From assembly GCA_030062745.1 (NCBI GenBank), contig CP099847.1, positions 2,278,304-2,342,303 of the forward strand: DNA of 64,000 bases, in the 5' to 3' direction. Under the pieces are notes generated by a model, which had not been told where the DNA came from, ran no database searches, and saw only the letters and a list, made by a program, of their open reading frames with translations. Shown here one piece after another: positions 38,967 through 51,870 of the stretch. The stretch comes from Capitulum mitella. Taxonomy: Eukaryota; Arthropoda; Thecostraca; Pollicipedomorpha; Pollicipedidae. Numbering within the stretch: position 1 is the stretch's first letter; every line of letters starts with the position of its first letter. The position numbers and the translations under genes are program-made.

Positions 38967-38989
38967 CACACACACACACACACACACAC
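38967..38989. repeat. CA microsatellite
   Basis: About eleven uninterrupted CA units. Confidence 0.97.
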
Positions 38990-40004
38990 CGCCCATCCAG
39001 TCTGCATTAGGCCCGAACAGGCCCGATTCGAGAGTCACACAACTGACGCTGCCACACGAACCGCTGAGAGTCAAGTCTGTCTTGATTCGAGTCGCACGAG
39101 TCGCATCCGCCGGCCGGTCCGAGTCGAGACTCGGCCGCCCGCCGGTCCGGCCGTCACGAGACGAGCCGGCAGGGGCCGGGCGGGGACTCGGTCGTCCCGT
39201 CTGTGACGACCACATTACGGCCAGACGGGCGGCGGACAGGCGGCGCCCTCGCCGTACATCACCGGGCCGAATTAATCCCGCCGGCCCGCCGCGCTCATCT
39301 ACAAATCTCGAAAAGGAGCCGGATGAATGGCCCCGGCGGACGTGCCGCGACTGCCGAGCCGGCGCGCGCGGAGGTGTCGGCCGGCCGCGCGGCCATCGCG
39401 CCGCGCCGCGTAAAAAGCGCGCCACCGCCGTCCGCTGGAGCCGCGCTCGCAGTCGGCGCCGGCCCCCGCCGCGGCTCGCAGCCCCTGCTCGCGGTTTGGG
39501 AGGCACGCCGCACCGTGCCGGGGGGGGGGGCTCCGGGGAGGCGGCTGGCGACGCGTCACGCCCCCAGCTGCTGCGTCGATCACGGCGCGCCGGAGGCCGC
39601 CGGACCGCGCCGTCAGCTGCCGGCTCGCCAGTGCCGGCCAGACGCCGCCGGCGCCCTCCCCGGCCTGTCGGAGGTTTTTCGGTTTTCGGGTCAGAGGAGG
39701 CCGTCCCCGACAGGGCGGCAATTAAACTCCGGGACTTGTATTTTTCGCGTCCGAGGCGGGACGGCCGGCTATTACGCCACGTCGTAAAGCGGCCGACGTC
39801 GGCCGGGGAGGCGGCGGCGGCGAGACCGGAGGACCATTCAGTCGCCGCGCGCCGCCGCCGCCGCGGCGTAATGAAGCCTCATTAGAGCAGGCCGGTTGTC
39901 ATTGGTAAACTGCTCCGATTCTCCACCTTCCCGCGCACAAATTTGCACTAATCACGCGAGCCGGGCGGCCGAACACGGCCGCCATGTTGCCGGTACGGCA
40001 GGAC

Positions 40005-40275
40005 GGCAGACTGGGCCGAGAGGACGGCAGACCGGGCCGGCGGAACAGCAGACTCGGCCAGCAGAACGACAGACTGGGCCGGTAAGGTGGCAGACTGGGG
40101 CGGCAGAGCGGCAGACTGAGTCGGCAGAGCGGCAAAGTGGCCCAGGAGGGAGGCAGACTGGGCCGAGAGGACGGGAGACTGGGCCGGCAGGAAAGCAGAC
40201 TGGGCCGGCAGGATAACAGAATGGCACGGCAGGGCGGCACTCGGCCGCCAGGGCGGCAGACTGGCCCGCCGTGCG
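40005..40275. repeat. Minisatellite of 21-bp units
   Basis: About thirteen units resemble GGCAGACTGGGCCGGCAGGA plus one base, with one 19-bp unit near the end. The array is diverged in places (GGCAAAGTGGCCCAGGAGGG). Confidence 0.9.
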
Positions 40276-40823
40276 GCCGGACGCCGGCCCCCGGGGGGCG
40301 GGCCCAGCCGGCCCGGCCGGACGTCGTTTCTCCCAGGCTGGCCGATGGCAGCGCATTACCCGGCGGCCGCCGCCAGGAAATGGAACACCTTCCAGATACG
40401 AACCACTCAGCGGCCGATCCTAATGATTTTTAAATTGAACGGCGCCGGTAATGACGGAATGCGGCTTTCTCGGCGCGTCTGTCGCCGGCCGCCGCGCCGC
40501 CCGCCTGATGAATGGGCCGAAATAGGACTTCTGACGCGGCCTGATCACCGTAATTTAACCCGGGAGGACGATCTGATACCTGACGATACGAAAACTGGGG
40601 GGATATTGATGGATGCGCGCGGCCGGCCGGCCGGCCGGGCCCGGCCGGTCCCACTGCACCGACCGCTGGCGCTGCATCGGCCGCCCCCCAGTAATTGGCC
40701 AGCCGCAGCCATGCAGGCTGGCCGGGCCGACAGTAAATTATTGCAGTCCGCTCCGTGAGAACACCCGAACGGCGCCCGCGGCCGCGCTCCCAGGCACGAC
40801 AGGAAGGCACGGAGCCGCGCTGC

Positions 40824-40865
40824 CGGCCCCCGCCGGGCCCCGCCGGGCCCCCGCCGGGACCCCCC
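40824..40865. repeat. Short CCGCCGGGCCCC repeat
   Basis: Three to four units of 11-12 bp (CCGCCGGGCCC) lie in tandem. Confidence 0.8.
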
Positions 40866-42507
40866 GAGACCGCCGGCGAGACGACGACGACCTCCGGGAG
40901 CAGGAAGAGCGCCCGATGGCTGCCAGGCACGGCAGCAGAACTCGGACTGCGCCAAGGAATGCCCGGGCTAGACGCTAAGGACCTTCGACCTTTATCGAGG
41001 CTTCGGCCTCCCGGACCGGGACGCCATCATCTGCGCGGAGAATCCGCCGCTGGAACGCCCGATTCGGAGCGGAAAAAATGCGGCAGCGTGCAGGAGGAGC
41101 CGTGCAGCCGGGGTGTGTCGTGCGAGGAAAGGAGGCGGCTCCTCGCGCAGCGCCAAATCATGGCGCCGTTCGTGTTGACAAACAATCCATCACGGGTCAA
41201 CGCCGCGACCACCGGTTATTAATGCCCGTTCAGTCCGGCCAGCGTTCGTGAATTAAAGGCACGCTAATATGGGCGCGGCCGCCCTTAAAATGCACGCCGC
41301 CGAAGCGACGTCGAAATTCATCGGTGCCGGCCCCGAGTGCGGCCGAGTGTTTCGGCTGCCGCCGCGTGCTGCCAGGCGCGGGTGACCGATCGCCGGCCTC
41401 CACCCCCGCGGCCGCCGCCGCCGGGGCGGGGGCGGGGGCCGCGCCGTGTGCGCGCGTGCGAGCGGCCCGTAAATAAATCAGCGGCGACACCTTGCGGTCA
41501 ATGCGCGGCCCGGCCCGGCTGACAGGCCTAATAGCGGCGGCCGGTCGTGATACAGCCGTCCGCCGGCGCTCCTGACAGCCAGCCCGCGCCTTTTTAATGC
41601 CCGCCGACGGCCCGCGCGCCGGCGGCAAACAATGATTCTTTTATTGGACGGCGACGTCGAGGAGGCGGCGCGCCACGTCGCCTGGCTCCGAGGACGGCCG
41701 GCGGGCGAGGCCGACGCTCGCCGGACCTGGCGGCGGGCGCCGACGGCGAGTGCGCGTCGTCGCCGGCCCACGATTGGCCGCCGGCCGGCCGGGGACGTGC
41801 AGAAAAACAGCGCCGGCCGCGCCGCCAAACAGATGGCCCGACAAACAAAATGCAGGCGACCGGACGTGCCGGCCGGCCGGCGGCGAGCACGTCCGCGTCC
41901 CGGCCGGCCGGCGGTCCGGACGGCGCGGGCACGCAGGCCCGCCTCCGCGCGCCGCGCCGTCAACGGATAATCATTTCAGCCGGGCTCTCTAATGAAGCGG
42001 TTGATGGTATCGGGATTTCGTGTGGTATCAACATAATGAGACATACTTTATTCATTTGGGCGGCCGTGGCCGGCGAGGCGCCGTCCGCGTGCCGCCGGGT
42101 CGCCGCGTCTGAGCGCCGTCCGGCGGCGGCCGCGGCGGCGAAGCGGCGCGTTCACAAACAGGGCCGCGCCGTCCCGCCAATATCGGGCCAGCGGCGCACC
42201 GGAAATTTGCCGGCGTCGATGGCCGCGCCTGGCGGCGTGTCCGCCGGCCGCGGCGCGATCATTAGCGGCGGCGGGCGGCGGCGCGGCGCGATCGCCGCAC
42301 CTCGGCGCGCCATTTCCGCGCCGCCGTCGCTCCCGTCGCCGTCACGCCTGGGTCACGTGATTCGGCGAGCGCGCCGCGGTCGCCGCGTGTCAGCCTCCTT
42401 GTCGGTAAGACGGGCATTTAGTGCCAGCCTGCACCGGACGAGTGTGATGTATGACCCTTCACGCCCCCCGCGACGGCGGCGATGACGGACCGCACGCGAT
42501 CATCCCG

Positions 42508-42621
42508 TGACGTCACCGGCCGGCGTGCGTGTGACGTCACTGTGACGTCGCCGCGCGCCGACCGGTGTCAATGATTGATAATGGCCGACCATCAGTTATC
42601 GCCGGGATGTTCTATTGACAG
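42508..42621. promoter_or_regulatory. Cluster of CRE palindromes with Exd- and Hth-type sites
   Basis: TGACGTCA occurs at 42508 and 42532 and TGACGTCG at 42543. They are followed by TGATTGAT (42572-42579, Exd/Hox type) and TTGACAG (42615-42621, Hth/Meis type). Five recognisable sites in 114 bp make this a candidate enhancer of hth. Confidence 0.4.
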
Positions 42622-43394
42622 CCGGTGTGAAAACCCGAAATTAGGAGCCGTCGGCGCGGTCGACCCACCGTGAACGTAGTGACACTGATGGCCGTCCTAA
42701 CAGGGCACCGTGACCGGCCGGCGCGCGGGAAGACGTCGGGGACGTAAGATCGCGCCGGCCGCCGCCAGATGTCGCCCCGCGCTCGGGGGCGTCCCGAGAG
42801 AGACGGGGATCTAAGCTTCAGGACGAGTCCAACCGAGACTGTTTAGATGATTCAGAAAGCATCCCATAAGAACGGGGTCGTTCGGACTGGACATGGCCGT
42901 CGTTGCGGACAGTTTCCGTGAAATGGTTACGGTAGACGACCTCGGACTGCTGCTAATGCAGGAGAAGCGGAAAAGTGTTTACCGATGAACACTTGCGAGC
43001 GATAAACCCGCTCACAACGCGCGCCGACTTCTGCAAACGGCCGTGTCGCCGGCGGGAACTCCTCGACTTCCCCGGCCGCCGTAGCGCCACTCACATCGGC
43101 CAGGCGTAACGACACTTCGGCGTCGGCCGGATCGACTTACGACGCCGTCAGCCGGCGGCCGACGGTCGGGTCGGAGGGTCGCAGCACGCCGTCCGGACGG
43201 TCTAAACGTCCCGTCAGGCCGACTAACGACGCCGCGAACGGACAAAAAATGGCGCGGCCGGCGGCGCCTCCGCGGGCGGTCGGCGTCAGAACACGGCAAT
43301 GAGCGGCCGATCTCCGGCGGATGCCGTCTAAACAGCGGTCTGGCCGGCCCGGGCCGGCGCCGACGGTCACAGAACGATGGCCGCCGCCGCCGGC

Positions 43395-43565
43395 GCCTTC
43401 TGCCTCTGCTGCTGCCGCTCTGCTGGCCTAATCGGCAGAAGTCTGCGGGCCCTTCTGCCGTTCCACCGTCTCTTTTCTGCCGTGAACTAGCCGTCTGCCG
43501 GCGCCTGTTATCCCCTCTGCTATCGTTCCAATGTCTGCGGGCATGACCCGACGTTCTACCGTCCC
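43395..43565. repeat. Degenerate TCTGCCG-rich tract
   Basis: TCTGCC, TTCTGCCGT and GTCTGCGGG recur at about 20-30 bp spacing. This is probably a decayed minisatellite. Confidence 0.45.
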
Positions 43566-44966
43566 TCTGTCGCCGGCACGTCGCCGTTTTCCGTCCGGGT
43601 CAGTTTGCGGTCGGCCGCGGACTCTCGGCGAGGCGGTGACCTGCCGCACGCTCCGTCGGCCGCCGCCGGCGCCGGCCGTCCACCGCCCCTGACCGTAATG
43701 CGGCGCGGCGGGCGGCCCTGCCGGCCAAGCGGCCGGCCCAAACCCAGTTATTGGTTCCATTGTGGCATAATCTTCGCTTCATTTGCAATGCCGAAGCCGT
43801 ACGGCCGGCCTTAATCCGGTCGGAAGGCGATGGAGGAGAAAATGGCATTAGCGGGCCCCCGGCCGGGCGCCGTCGACGCGGCCGCTCCGACGGCGATTAG
43901 GAAACCCGCTGCGAGCCGAAGTCAAGCGGGCCGCCGCCCTAATCCGCTTTGCCGCCGGGGACGTGCCGATTGTCGCCTGGGGTGGCGCCAACGGCGGGGG
44001 GGGGGGCACAGAGGGAACTGGCCAGGGCGACCACTCCCACGGGCACCAGTGCAACGGCGACGAGGGCAGCGCCTTGCAAATCGGCGGCGGCCGGCGAGAT
44101 CCGCCGCCGACAGCGACACGACAAGCCACTCCATTCGCGGCCGGGCGACAAGATTTTGCAATTATGCCGGTGACACGACGTGGCGTGGCCCGCCTGCGCC
44201 GGCGGCCGGGCGGCCAGACTCCCACCTTTTCCCCTCTCGCCGACCGCGGCCGGGAGAGGGGAGCGTGGGTGGGGAGGCATTGACCAATCGCGCCCCGCCC
44301 GCCCCACGCCGGCCGGCCTCGGCATGCCGCCGTCGCTCACGTTGAGGGTCGAATCGGCCCGTTTCCCCGTATCTCGCCCGTTTCCCCGTCCGCTAATCCT
44401 TCCCTGTTGCCACTAATAAAGCTCATCGCCGGCCGGCAATGTGACTTTAATGGCGGCCGAGCGCCGTCGGGAGCAGGACCCGGAGCCGATCGCGGCCGGC
44501 GCGCGCACTCGCCAAATCGGCCGCCCGGTTTGCATAGGATCGGCGGCCATTAGCCGGGCCGTCGGCGCCGACGCAGGCGCGCGCCCCGCGGACGGGCAAC
44601 AAAGGTGCGGCGGTAACTGCGGCCGCGCCGGCCGGCCGCCGCCCCGTCGATATGAGTAATGGCGGCGTGCGTGCGTCGCCGGCGACGACAATCACGCTGC
44701 CGACATCCGGGGCCGAGGCTTTGTTTGCCGCCCCGTCGGCGGCGGCGCGCGGGTCACGCGCGGGCGACGAGCAGGCGGCAGCGCCGCTCGTCTCGCAGTG
44801 CTGGCCGCGGCGGGCGGCGCCGTGTCACCTCGTCCCCGCGGCCTGGACTGCCGCGGGCGGCGGCGGACCGGCGTCGACCGTCGCCTGACGCCTGCTGGCC
44901 GCCGGGCCGGCGCGGCCGGCCGACCGGCTGCCGCGCCCGGCAGGGCGCCGCTGACCCCCGCGGCTC

Positions 44967-44980
44967 TGATTTATAGACAG
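44967..44980 (+). promoter_or_regulatory. Hox/Exd-type TGATTTAT joined to AGACAG
   Basis: TGATTTATAGACAG combines the Exd-Hox octamer TGATTTAT with a Meis half-site-like AGACAG directly downstream, a possible Hox-Exd-Hth triple site. Motif evidence only. Confidence 0.3.
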
Positions 44981-45589
44981 TACCGGCTCCTCATAATTAC
45001 CGAAAATTGCCCGGTTTATCTTGTGGGACAGTTTGACGACGGAGCCCTCAGAAGCGCGGCAAATAATGGCACTCGCTGCCTGGCCTCGACGCGCCCCCAG
45101 TCGTCGGTCTATTTTGGGAATTCGTGGCATTTCCCGCGGCCGTCTCCCCTGGCAGACGGGCGGCGCACCTCTTCGTCCCCCGCCCCACTTCCTGCGCTCT
45201 GTCCTTGTCTGTCACAGACTCTGTTTAGCTCTTGTCTCCCGGCAAGATTTACGAGGTGCAAATTTTGCCGCGGGTCGCTGCGTTGACACGGAGATGAACA
45301 TGGCGGCCGCGCGGCGTCCCAGTTGCCATGGCGACCGTTCATGGCGGCCGGCTGTCCGTGATTATTGTCGACAATTAGCCGCGGGCCAGGCGTCTGTGTG
45401 GAACATGCCGGCCCTCCCCTGCCCCCCCCGCCACCCCGGCCGCGTCCGGGTATCGAGTCAAATCGATCCGGCTCCCGTTGAGTCTGACCAGCACCCGGCC
45501 CAGTGCCCCTCGCCGTCCTTATCCGGCCGCTGGCGGCAGAACGGGCAAACCACGGAGCCGAGCGTCCTAATCATGTGGCCGGAACTGGT

Positions 45590-46450
45590 CAACTGTTACC
45601 TGTTTTCACAGATAATTCAAGGGTCATTTGAGGGGTGCACAATGCCGCCGGGTGTTCAGCCGCTAATACCGAGGGGCAAGGTTGGGGCGCGTGAAATGCC
45701 TCCATCACGAAATATGCTGACAAACCGCATGTACCTGTTCCCGTCGATCCAAAAGGCCTGCGCGTCCATAAAATTAATCTCAAGGCTGACGTGTAGCATG
45801 GCAAAAAAAGCTCGTAGCACTGATGCTTCTTACCAAAATCCGCTGATAAATGTTCTGGTCTTGAGACATGTGCAAAACATGCAGTCTCTCCAACACATCA
45901 AGCGGCTTTGAGAATTTTTAGAAATGCATCCCAATACCACCTGAGGCCCATCATCTGGAAGCGAATTAATCCAGCAAATGGTTTTAATTGGTCGATGACG
46001 TTATGCTTTTTTCATGCTTTCCACACTGATCGTTGCCGGGAGATGATGGTTATTGCAGCCAGTTTGAGCTCCAATGAGTAAAGCAATTAAACCGGCTCAT
46101 AGGTGTATGTCACCCGGAAATCCGTTAATGTTTAAGAAAAGGGGAAACAAGACTCTCCGGACAGCTGAAGAGACATGAATGCTTCATATCTGTTGTTATT
46201 ATAGGCGACGTAATACAACGCTTTAATGGGTTTAAACGGTCACTGATTTTGGTTACCGGTCCTTATTATACTCTTACAACCCCTGTGTGACTTCCAATCC
46301 TCCCTTACGCCGTCTTGTTCCGTCAAGCCCTTGTCAACTTCCAAAGCCTATTCAAAAATGCTCCTTGTAATGAGTTCAGCAACTGAAGCCAGGCACGACT
46401 GACGCCAGATAGCTTTAATCTCCTCAAGTGCCCGCCGTAAAATTGCATGC
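45590..46450. other. AT-richer segment, no gene recognised
   Basis: Short frames only, no element ends seen. The left edge coincides with the end of a chance frame that starts in GC-rich DNA. Confidence 0.4.
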
Positions 46451-46905
46451 CCTCCCCGAAACGCTTTCGCCTTCCCCTTGAGCTCCTCCGGCCAACCGCC
46501 GTCACCAGCGAAGCCAACAGCTGGCGAGAGGTCTCCGGACGACCGAGCCCCAGAAAAAGCCGCCGTCCGTCGCGGCGCCCCAAAACCGACGTTCAGACCC
46601 GCGCGAAAAACGCGCGCGGCGGCGCCGCCGCTCGGCAGCGCGCGCCCGGTCCGCGCGCTCTGAGAAATGGCGCGCCGGGCGGAGCCGGCCGCGGCGTCCG
46701 GCGTCAGACGACCGGGCGGGCCGCGTCTCCGCGCCGCACCCGCTCCGCAAAAAGCCTGCCGGATGGAGGCCGGGCGCGGCGGCCATCAGCGCCGCCGGGG
46801 ACGACCGCTCCGCCCGGCCGCCCGAGCGACAGGACGCGCCGTCGGAACCCGCGTCCTCGCCCGGCCACTTCTGCCACTTGCGGCCGGGTCGCCCGTCAAT
46901 GCCGC

Positions 46906-46940
46906 TGACGTCACCGGTGACATGGCCGGCCGTGACGTCA
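46906..46940. promoter_or_regulatory. Pair of CRE palindromes 27 bp apart
   Basis: TGACGTCA at 46906-46913 and 46933-46940, with GGTGACAT between them. Two further sites follow in the next 1.6 kb (47822 and 48468). Confidence 0.38.
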
Positions 46941-49179
46941 CCTCGCGGCGGGGGGCCGCGCTGAACCGATCGGCCGGGGCCGGGGGAGGTGGGGGGAGCC
47001 GGGGAGCCGGGGGACGCTGCTCCGGTTTGCAGGCGGGTGTGTCCGTGTTTTGACACGGTCTGGCCGCCGGCGAGCGCGGCCGGCGGCGGCGCGGCCCGGC
47101 CGGCGGCCGGCGTCTGGAGCCTGTCATGGACGGCCGGCTGACGGCCGCTCGCCCGGTGGCCCGGCCGCGCCGCCTGCACCAACAGCGTCGGCGCCGGCCG
47201 CCGCGGCGCCTGCACACGGCGCCGGCGCGTCATCGCTCAGCGGCGGCGCCGGTCGGCCGCGGCGCTCCTCACCCACTCTGTCCGGCCGGCAGGGTCCGGG
47301 GCGCCGCCGGGCGGTGCCCTGACCGACAAGACCGCCGCCGAGGCTGGCCGTACGGGCGCCGGCCGCGCGGACACGCCACTCCGTCGAGCTGAGCCGACAG
47401 CCCCCCCCCCCTGCCCAGTCCCGGGCATTTGTCTCGCGCCGTCTCGCTGTCCGCCAGTTGCGCAACGGACGCCGCTTCTGAGGAGCGCTGCCGGCCGCGG
47501 CCGCGCCCGGCCAGATGTGCGTGCCGGCCTGGCGGGCGGCGGGCCGCGTGGGCCGTCCCGGCCGCCTGTCCCGGTTATCGCCCGCGACACGACCGCGCCG
47601 GCCGCCGGCCGCTGTCATATAAATCGCGGCGGCGCGTCGCGCTTGGAACCCGTTCAGAATAAACACCGAATGAAAACAAAGGGGCCATTAGCTGCGGCCG
47701 CGGCGCACGGCCGCATATCGCGGAGGAATTGGCGCGGCCGGCCGCGGCGCCGTGAAAAACGCCGCCGACCGCGCCCTCCGCCGCCGCCGGACGGCCCCAT
47801 AAATCGCAGCGTCGCACCTGATGACGTCACGCCGGCGGCGGATGACATCACGGCGGCACCGATCAGCCACATCAAAACAGCGGCGCGCGGCGGCGATAAT
47901 GGCGCGCGGCGGCGATAGCGCGGCGCGCCGGGTGATGTCACCGCCGCTGACGGCCGCCGGCGCGGCGGCGCTATCTGGGCCGGGCGACGGACGCTCACAG
48001 ACGCCGGCCGGCCGCCGAGCAGGCCGGCGGCGCCGCGTACCGCCCGCAAACAGTGCGATAGCGCGGCGGCGACGCCCAGCGGCGTCCGCGCTGGGCCGTC
48101 CAGCAGTCCGCGACCGGGCGCCCGGCCGACGCAGCGGCTCCGGCTCCGGCGGGGCGGCCCTGCAGCGGACGACAGGGCGCCCCTGCGCCCGGCGGCCCGC
48201 AACTCGGCGCCGCCGACCGACCTCTGCGCCCGCATCGCCGCCGCGCCGCCGCGCCGAAACACGGCCGGCCGCGGCGCCACGTCGACGGCGACGCGCGCGA
48301 CGGCGACGGCGCGCGGCGCGGCGACAATGGCCGCCGCGCCGCCGCGCGCTGTTTGGACAAGCAAGTGAGGCGGAGAGAATAGCGGCTGACACGCGGCCCG
48401 GTCCGGCCGCAGTTATAAATAAACGAGCCGCGGCCGCCCGGGGTCGTCGCCAGACCCGGCCGCCGGCTGACGTCAGCCCGACTCGACCGGCCGGGTCCCT
48501 CGGGTCCGCGCGGGTCCCCCGGGCCCGCCTGGGCCCGCCCGGGCCGCGCCCGGCCACCACCTCTTCAATCGGTCGGGCGGGCAGCGGCAGCCCAGTGGCC
48601 GGCCGGCCGGCGATCGGGCGCGTTTTTGCGCTCATCAGCTGGTGTGAGGTCGCCCCCGCGCCTCCGGTCGGCGCGGCCACCCTATCATCGCCGCCGACCG
48701 GTCATTACGGCATTAATCAATAAAACAGTGAAACTCGACCGGCGCCGGCCACCGGCTGTCAGGAGCCGATCTGTCAGGCGGCCGGGCGGCGGGCCGGGCG
48801 GCCGCCGTCTGTCAGGACGCGGCGCCGCGGCCGGCGGCCGGCGGGTCGTCCTCGGCACGGCGCCGGCGGCCGGGGCGCGCTCCTCGCCCGGCGCCTGACG
48901 TCCCCGTGAGTTGTGACTTCCTCCGCCGGCCGGCGGCCAGGTGAGCGGACGGCCGTGCAACAAATGTGGGCCGCCGGCGGCCGCCACCGGCGCGCACCGA
49001 CGACGACAGCGGCCGTTTGTCATGACAATCGGACTGTCACGGGCGCGCTTCATTTGTCGACGGCCGGCGCGCGCCGACGGTCCGCCCGCCGACTGCGGAC
49101 AGCTTGATGTAGGGTTCGGTGGAGAAATTGTCGCCGCGGCGTGCGACGATCGACGTCGAAGACGGTCGGTTATTGGATT

Positions 49180-50030
49180 ATTTAGAGACGCTCTCGAATG
49201 CCTGGGTCATTTGGCGTCACAATCCAATCCAGAGGTGAAAAAATGGTCGCAATATTCCACCAACAGAATTTTCGGCCACGAAATTTCCGCCATCGAAAAA
49301 TCGACCCCCCTCCTAAAATCTCCTCAAGAACAACACTTCGTTTTCAAGTTTCGCAATGGTTTTGTGACATTGTGACTTCTGGCAGGGAATAATAATTGCA
49401 TCTTCAGTGGAAATCTCACTACCCGTGTGCATATGGTTTATCTGTTCAATTCGAAATCCTTAATAAAATCTGCTCTGAAAAATCTTAAAAATTTTCCTTA
49501 AGAATCTGCCCTGTTTCAGGGGAAATATTGGGAATATGACCCAAACACGAAGTGGTACAGTACAGTATGTTACAGTTCACTTTCCTTGCACTGAGGTACT
49601 CCCATTTGACTCACCTGCAGAGGGACATAGTAAGCAAACTTTGTGGTCTAGATACCTGTACAAAGCACTTCCACAGATTTCCACCATGGGCTACTTCTGG
49701 TGGGAAGTTGCTTTTTTGAGCAAGTAGTTTTTGATACTGAACGTCAAGGAATCCAGTTAACAATAGGCATCCAATTACATCCAATTTAAAACAGGCAGAA
49801 AACACTTCATGCTTCTCGGAATCTCTCGGGGGAATGGGATGAATGGGGAGAAAACTGCAAATCCTTTGTCATGATTCATCTGATTCCGTTGAATCTGAAA
49901 AGTTTTCTTTTCTTTCTCGGTTACTTGAAGCTGAGACCCAGCGCCTAATCCGTGCATTCCATATCTCCAAGATTATATTTCTGTCACGGGAAATGGCCAG
50001 GGAGCTAAAATTTGCACCGTCGTACGTTGC
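49180..50030. other. AT-rich island, no gene recognised
   Basis: Low-GC sequence with TTAAAAATTTTCC-like words and no recognised domain or element ends. Confidence 0.4.
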
Positions 50031-50389
50031 CGCGTCGGCACTACTTTTCACCTCTGTCGCAATCTCTCACGCCGGCTGCCGCGGCGGACGGCAAAACGCC
50101 GTTTTTATCCGGAGTGGAACCGCGGACCTTTCGGCCGCGTGGCGAGCGCGGTGGCCACAACACTACGCCGCCCCCATGCAGAAGACGAGAGCCTCTGGTG
50201 GACGGAAGAGGGGAAATGAACATCCCGTTGCCGGAAGACCGGGCACCGCTCCAGAGAAACGGACAGTTTCTGACGACAGCTTGGTTACAGGCGGCGGTCC
50301 AGTCTGTCCCTTGCCTCGCTGGGGCATGCGCAGCCACGAAGACGACACAGGAGATGGTCATAGCTGAAAGTCCAGTCACATAGCTGGAA

Positions 50390-50820
50390 CACAGTCACAC
50401 CAGTGTTTAGCGGGGACGCAGTCACACCAATGCAAGGCGGGGCAGACATGTAGCCAGGATTTTCTGGGGGGGGGGGAAACGTCAGATCTTGTCATATCCC
50501 CCATGAATATGACGAAATTTACAAGAAAAACAGCAATTTTAGGCAATTTATCTCATAATATGTATTTAATGCAGACCGCTTGACTCAGGGCGGGCCATGG
50601 CCTCCATAGCCCCCCCCCCCCTTGGCTACGTCCCTGGAGCGCAGTCACACAGTTAAACCACTGCAGAGCGCGGACGCAGTCACACAGTGACACCACTAAA
50701 GAGCGGAGACGCAGTCACATCATCACACCAACTGTAGAGCTGGGACGCAGTCATACAGTTACACCATTGTAGAGCGGGGACACAGTCACACAGTTACACC
50801 ACTGTAGAGCGGGGACGCAG
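50390..50820. repeat. Minisatellite of about 36-38 bp units, interrupted by a MITE
   Basis: Units resemble GACGCAGTCACACAGTTACACCACTGTAGAGCGGG and recur to 50820, with one or two units left of the MITE (50390-50442) and five or so to its right. Unit length varies by a few bases and sequence divergence is moderate. Confidence 0.85.
50443..50636. mobile_element. MITE-like element, about 194 bp, inserted in a minisatellite
   Basis: The left end CAGACATGTAGCCAGG and the inverted right end CAGGGACGTAGCCAAG match at 12 of 16 positions. A G run of about 11 bases follows the left end and a C run of similar length precedes the right end. The interior is AT-rich and non-coding. The element interrupts the array of GACGCAGTCACAC units described at 50390-50820. 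No clean target duplication is visible, perhaps because the target was itself repetitive. The GTAGCC end word is shared with the MITE at 58381. Confidence 0.65.
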
Positions 50821-51014
50821 GCCGCTGCCTCCTTCCGGCCCGTTCAGCGGCCCTACAAACATGTTTGGCCGATCGAGTTAATCCGGCCGATAGGCACCGC
50901 TCAAATCATGGGAATTTGGCCCGCGCACAAAACCCGATTATACACGGAGCGGGTCCGGGCCGGGCCGCCTTGAAAGCCCATTGTGCCCGCATTGTAATGT
51001 GTTGACTATATGAC

Positions 51015-51073
51015 CCAGATGTCGGCGGCCGCCACCATTGGCTGACTGCTGTCAATCGCGGGCCGACATCTGG
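51015..51073. repeat. 12-bp inverted repeat around a Meis-type site
   Basis: CCAGATGTCGGC (51015-51026) and GCCGACATCTGG (51062-51073) are exact inverted copies. The 35-bp spacer contains CTGTCAATCG (51049-51058), one base from the inverted Exd-Hth decamer. Confidence 0.85.
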
Positions 51074-51870
51074 CCGCTGCCGGCCGGCCGAGGGGGAGGC
51101 CAGGTAGGGCCGCGCCCGAGCCAGTCAGACCCGGTATTGTCCGCCGGTGGCGGCCGGCCGGGGTCAGGGGTCACCGGGCCGGCCGGCGTCTGCCGCCGGC
51201 GGCCTGGCACCGGAAGCAGCTGCGCCGGGCCGGGCCGCGCCGGGCGGCGGCCCACAATGACGACAGGATCGGCCTGCGGCCCCTCGGCGTCTCTCCCGCG
51301 CCGCGCCGGAGCGGAGGCCGCGCCGCGCCGCGTCTTCGCCACCGACAAAGGGCGCCGGCGGCGCGGCGGCACTTGTGGCGCGCTGTTTGTTGCCGCGCGG
51401 CGCAGCGTTTTGTGCTCGCCGGCGGCGACCCTCGCGCGCGGTCGGCGCCATAATGGAGATCGGTTTGGATCATTCACGGCGCGCCAGAAAACACGCTCTT
51501 CACGCTCTCCAGCCGGCTCGAGCACCCTCCAGTTGTGAGCGAGCGCGCAAACTCAATGGCAATTAGAGCTGAGCGCGGAATCGGTGCCGGCTCTGCGGGG
51601 AGCGGCTCCGGCCGGGAAGGGGTGCCACCGGCGCAGTGCCGCGAGATGTCTCGGGCCGATAGCCTGCGCAGGAGGCGTGAACTCGGCCTCGAGGGCCGCC
51701 TGATGGCGCCGAGATTGCATCGAGAGCGCGTCCTGCACAGAGGCGGTGGCTCCGGGGCCGGCAGAAACGACAGCGTCGGGGGACCGGCGCCGGACAAAAG
51801 AGCGCAGGGACCGCCGCAGTTGCCATGGAGCCGGCGCGGGGCGGGCTTGGGGAGAACGGGCGCTAATGAG

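Noticed and set aside
45021-45911. 296-codon plus-strand frame
   Set aside because: It runs from GC-rich into AT-richer DNA with no domain or splice logic.
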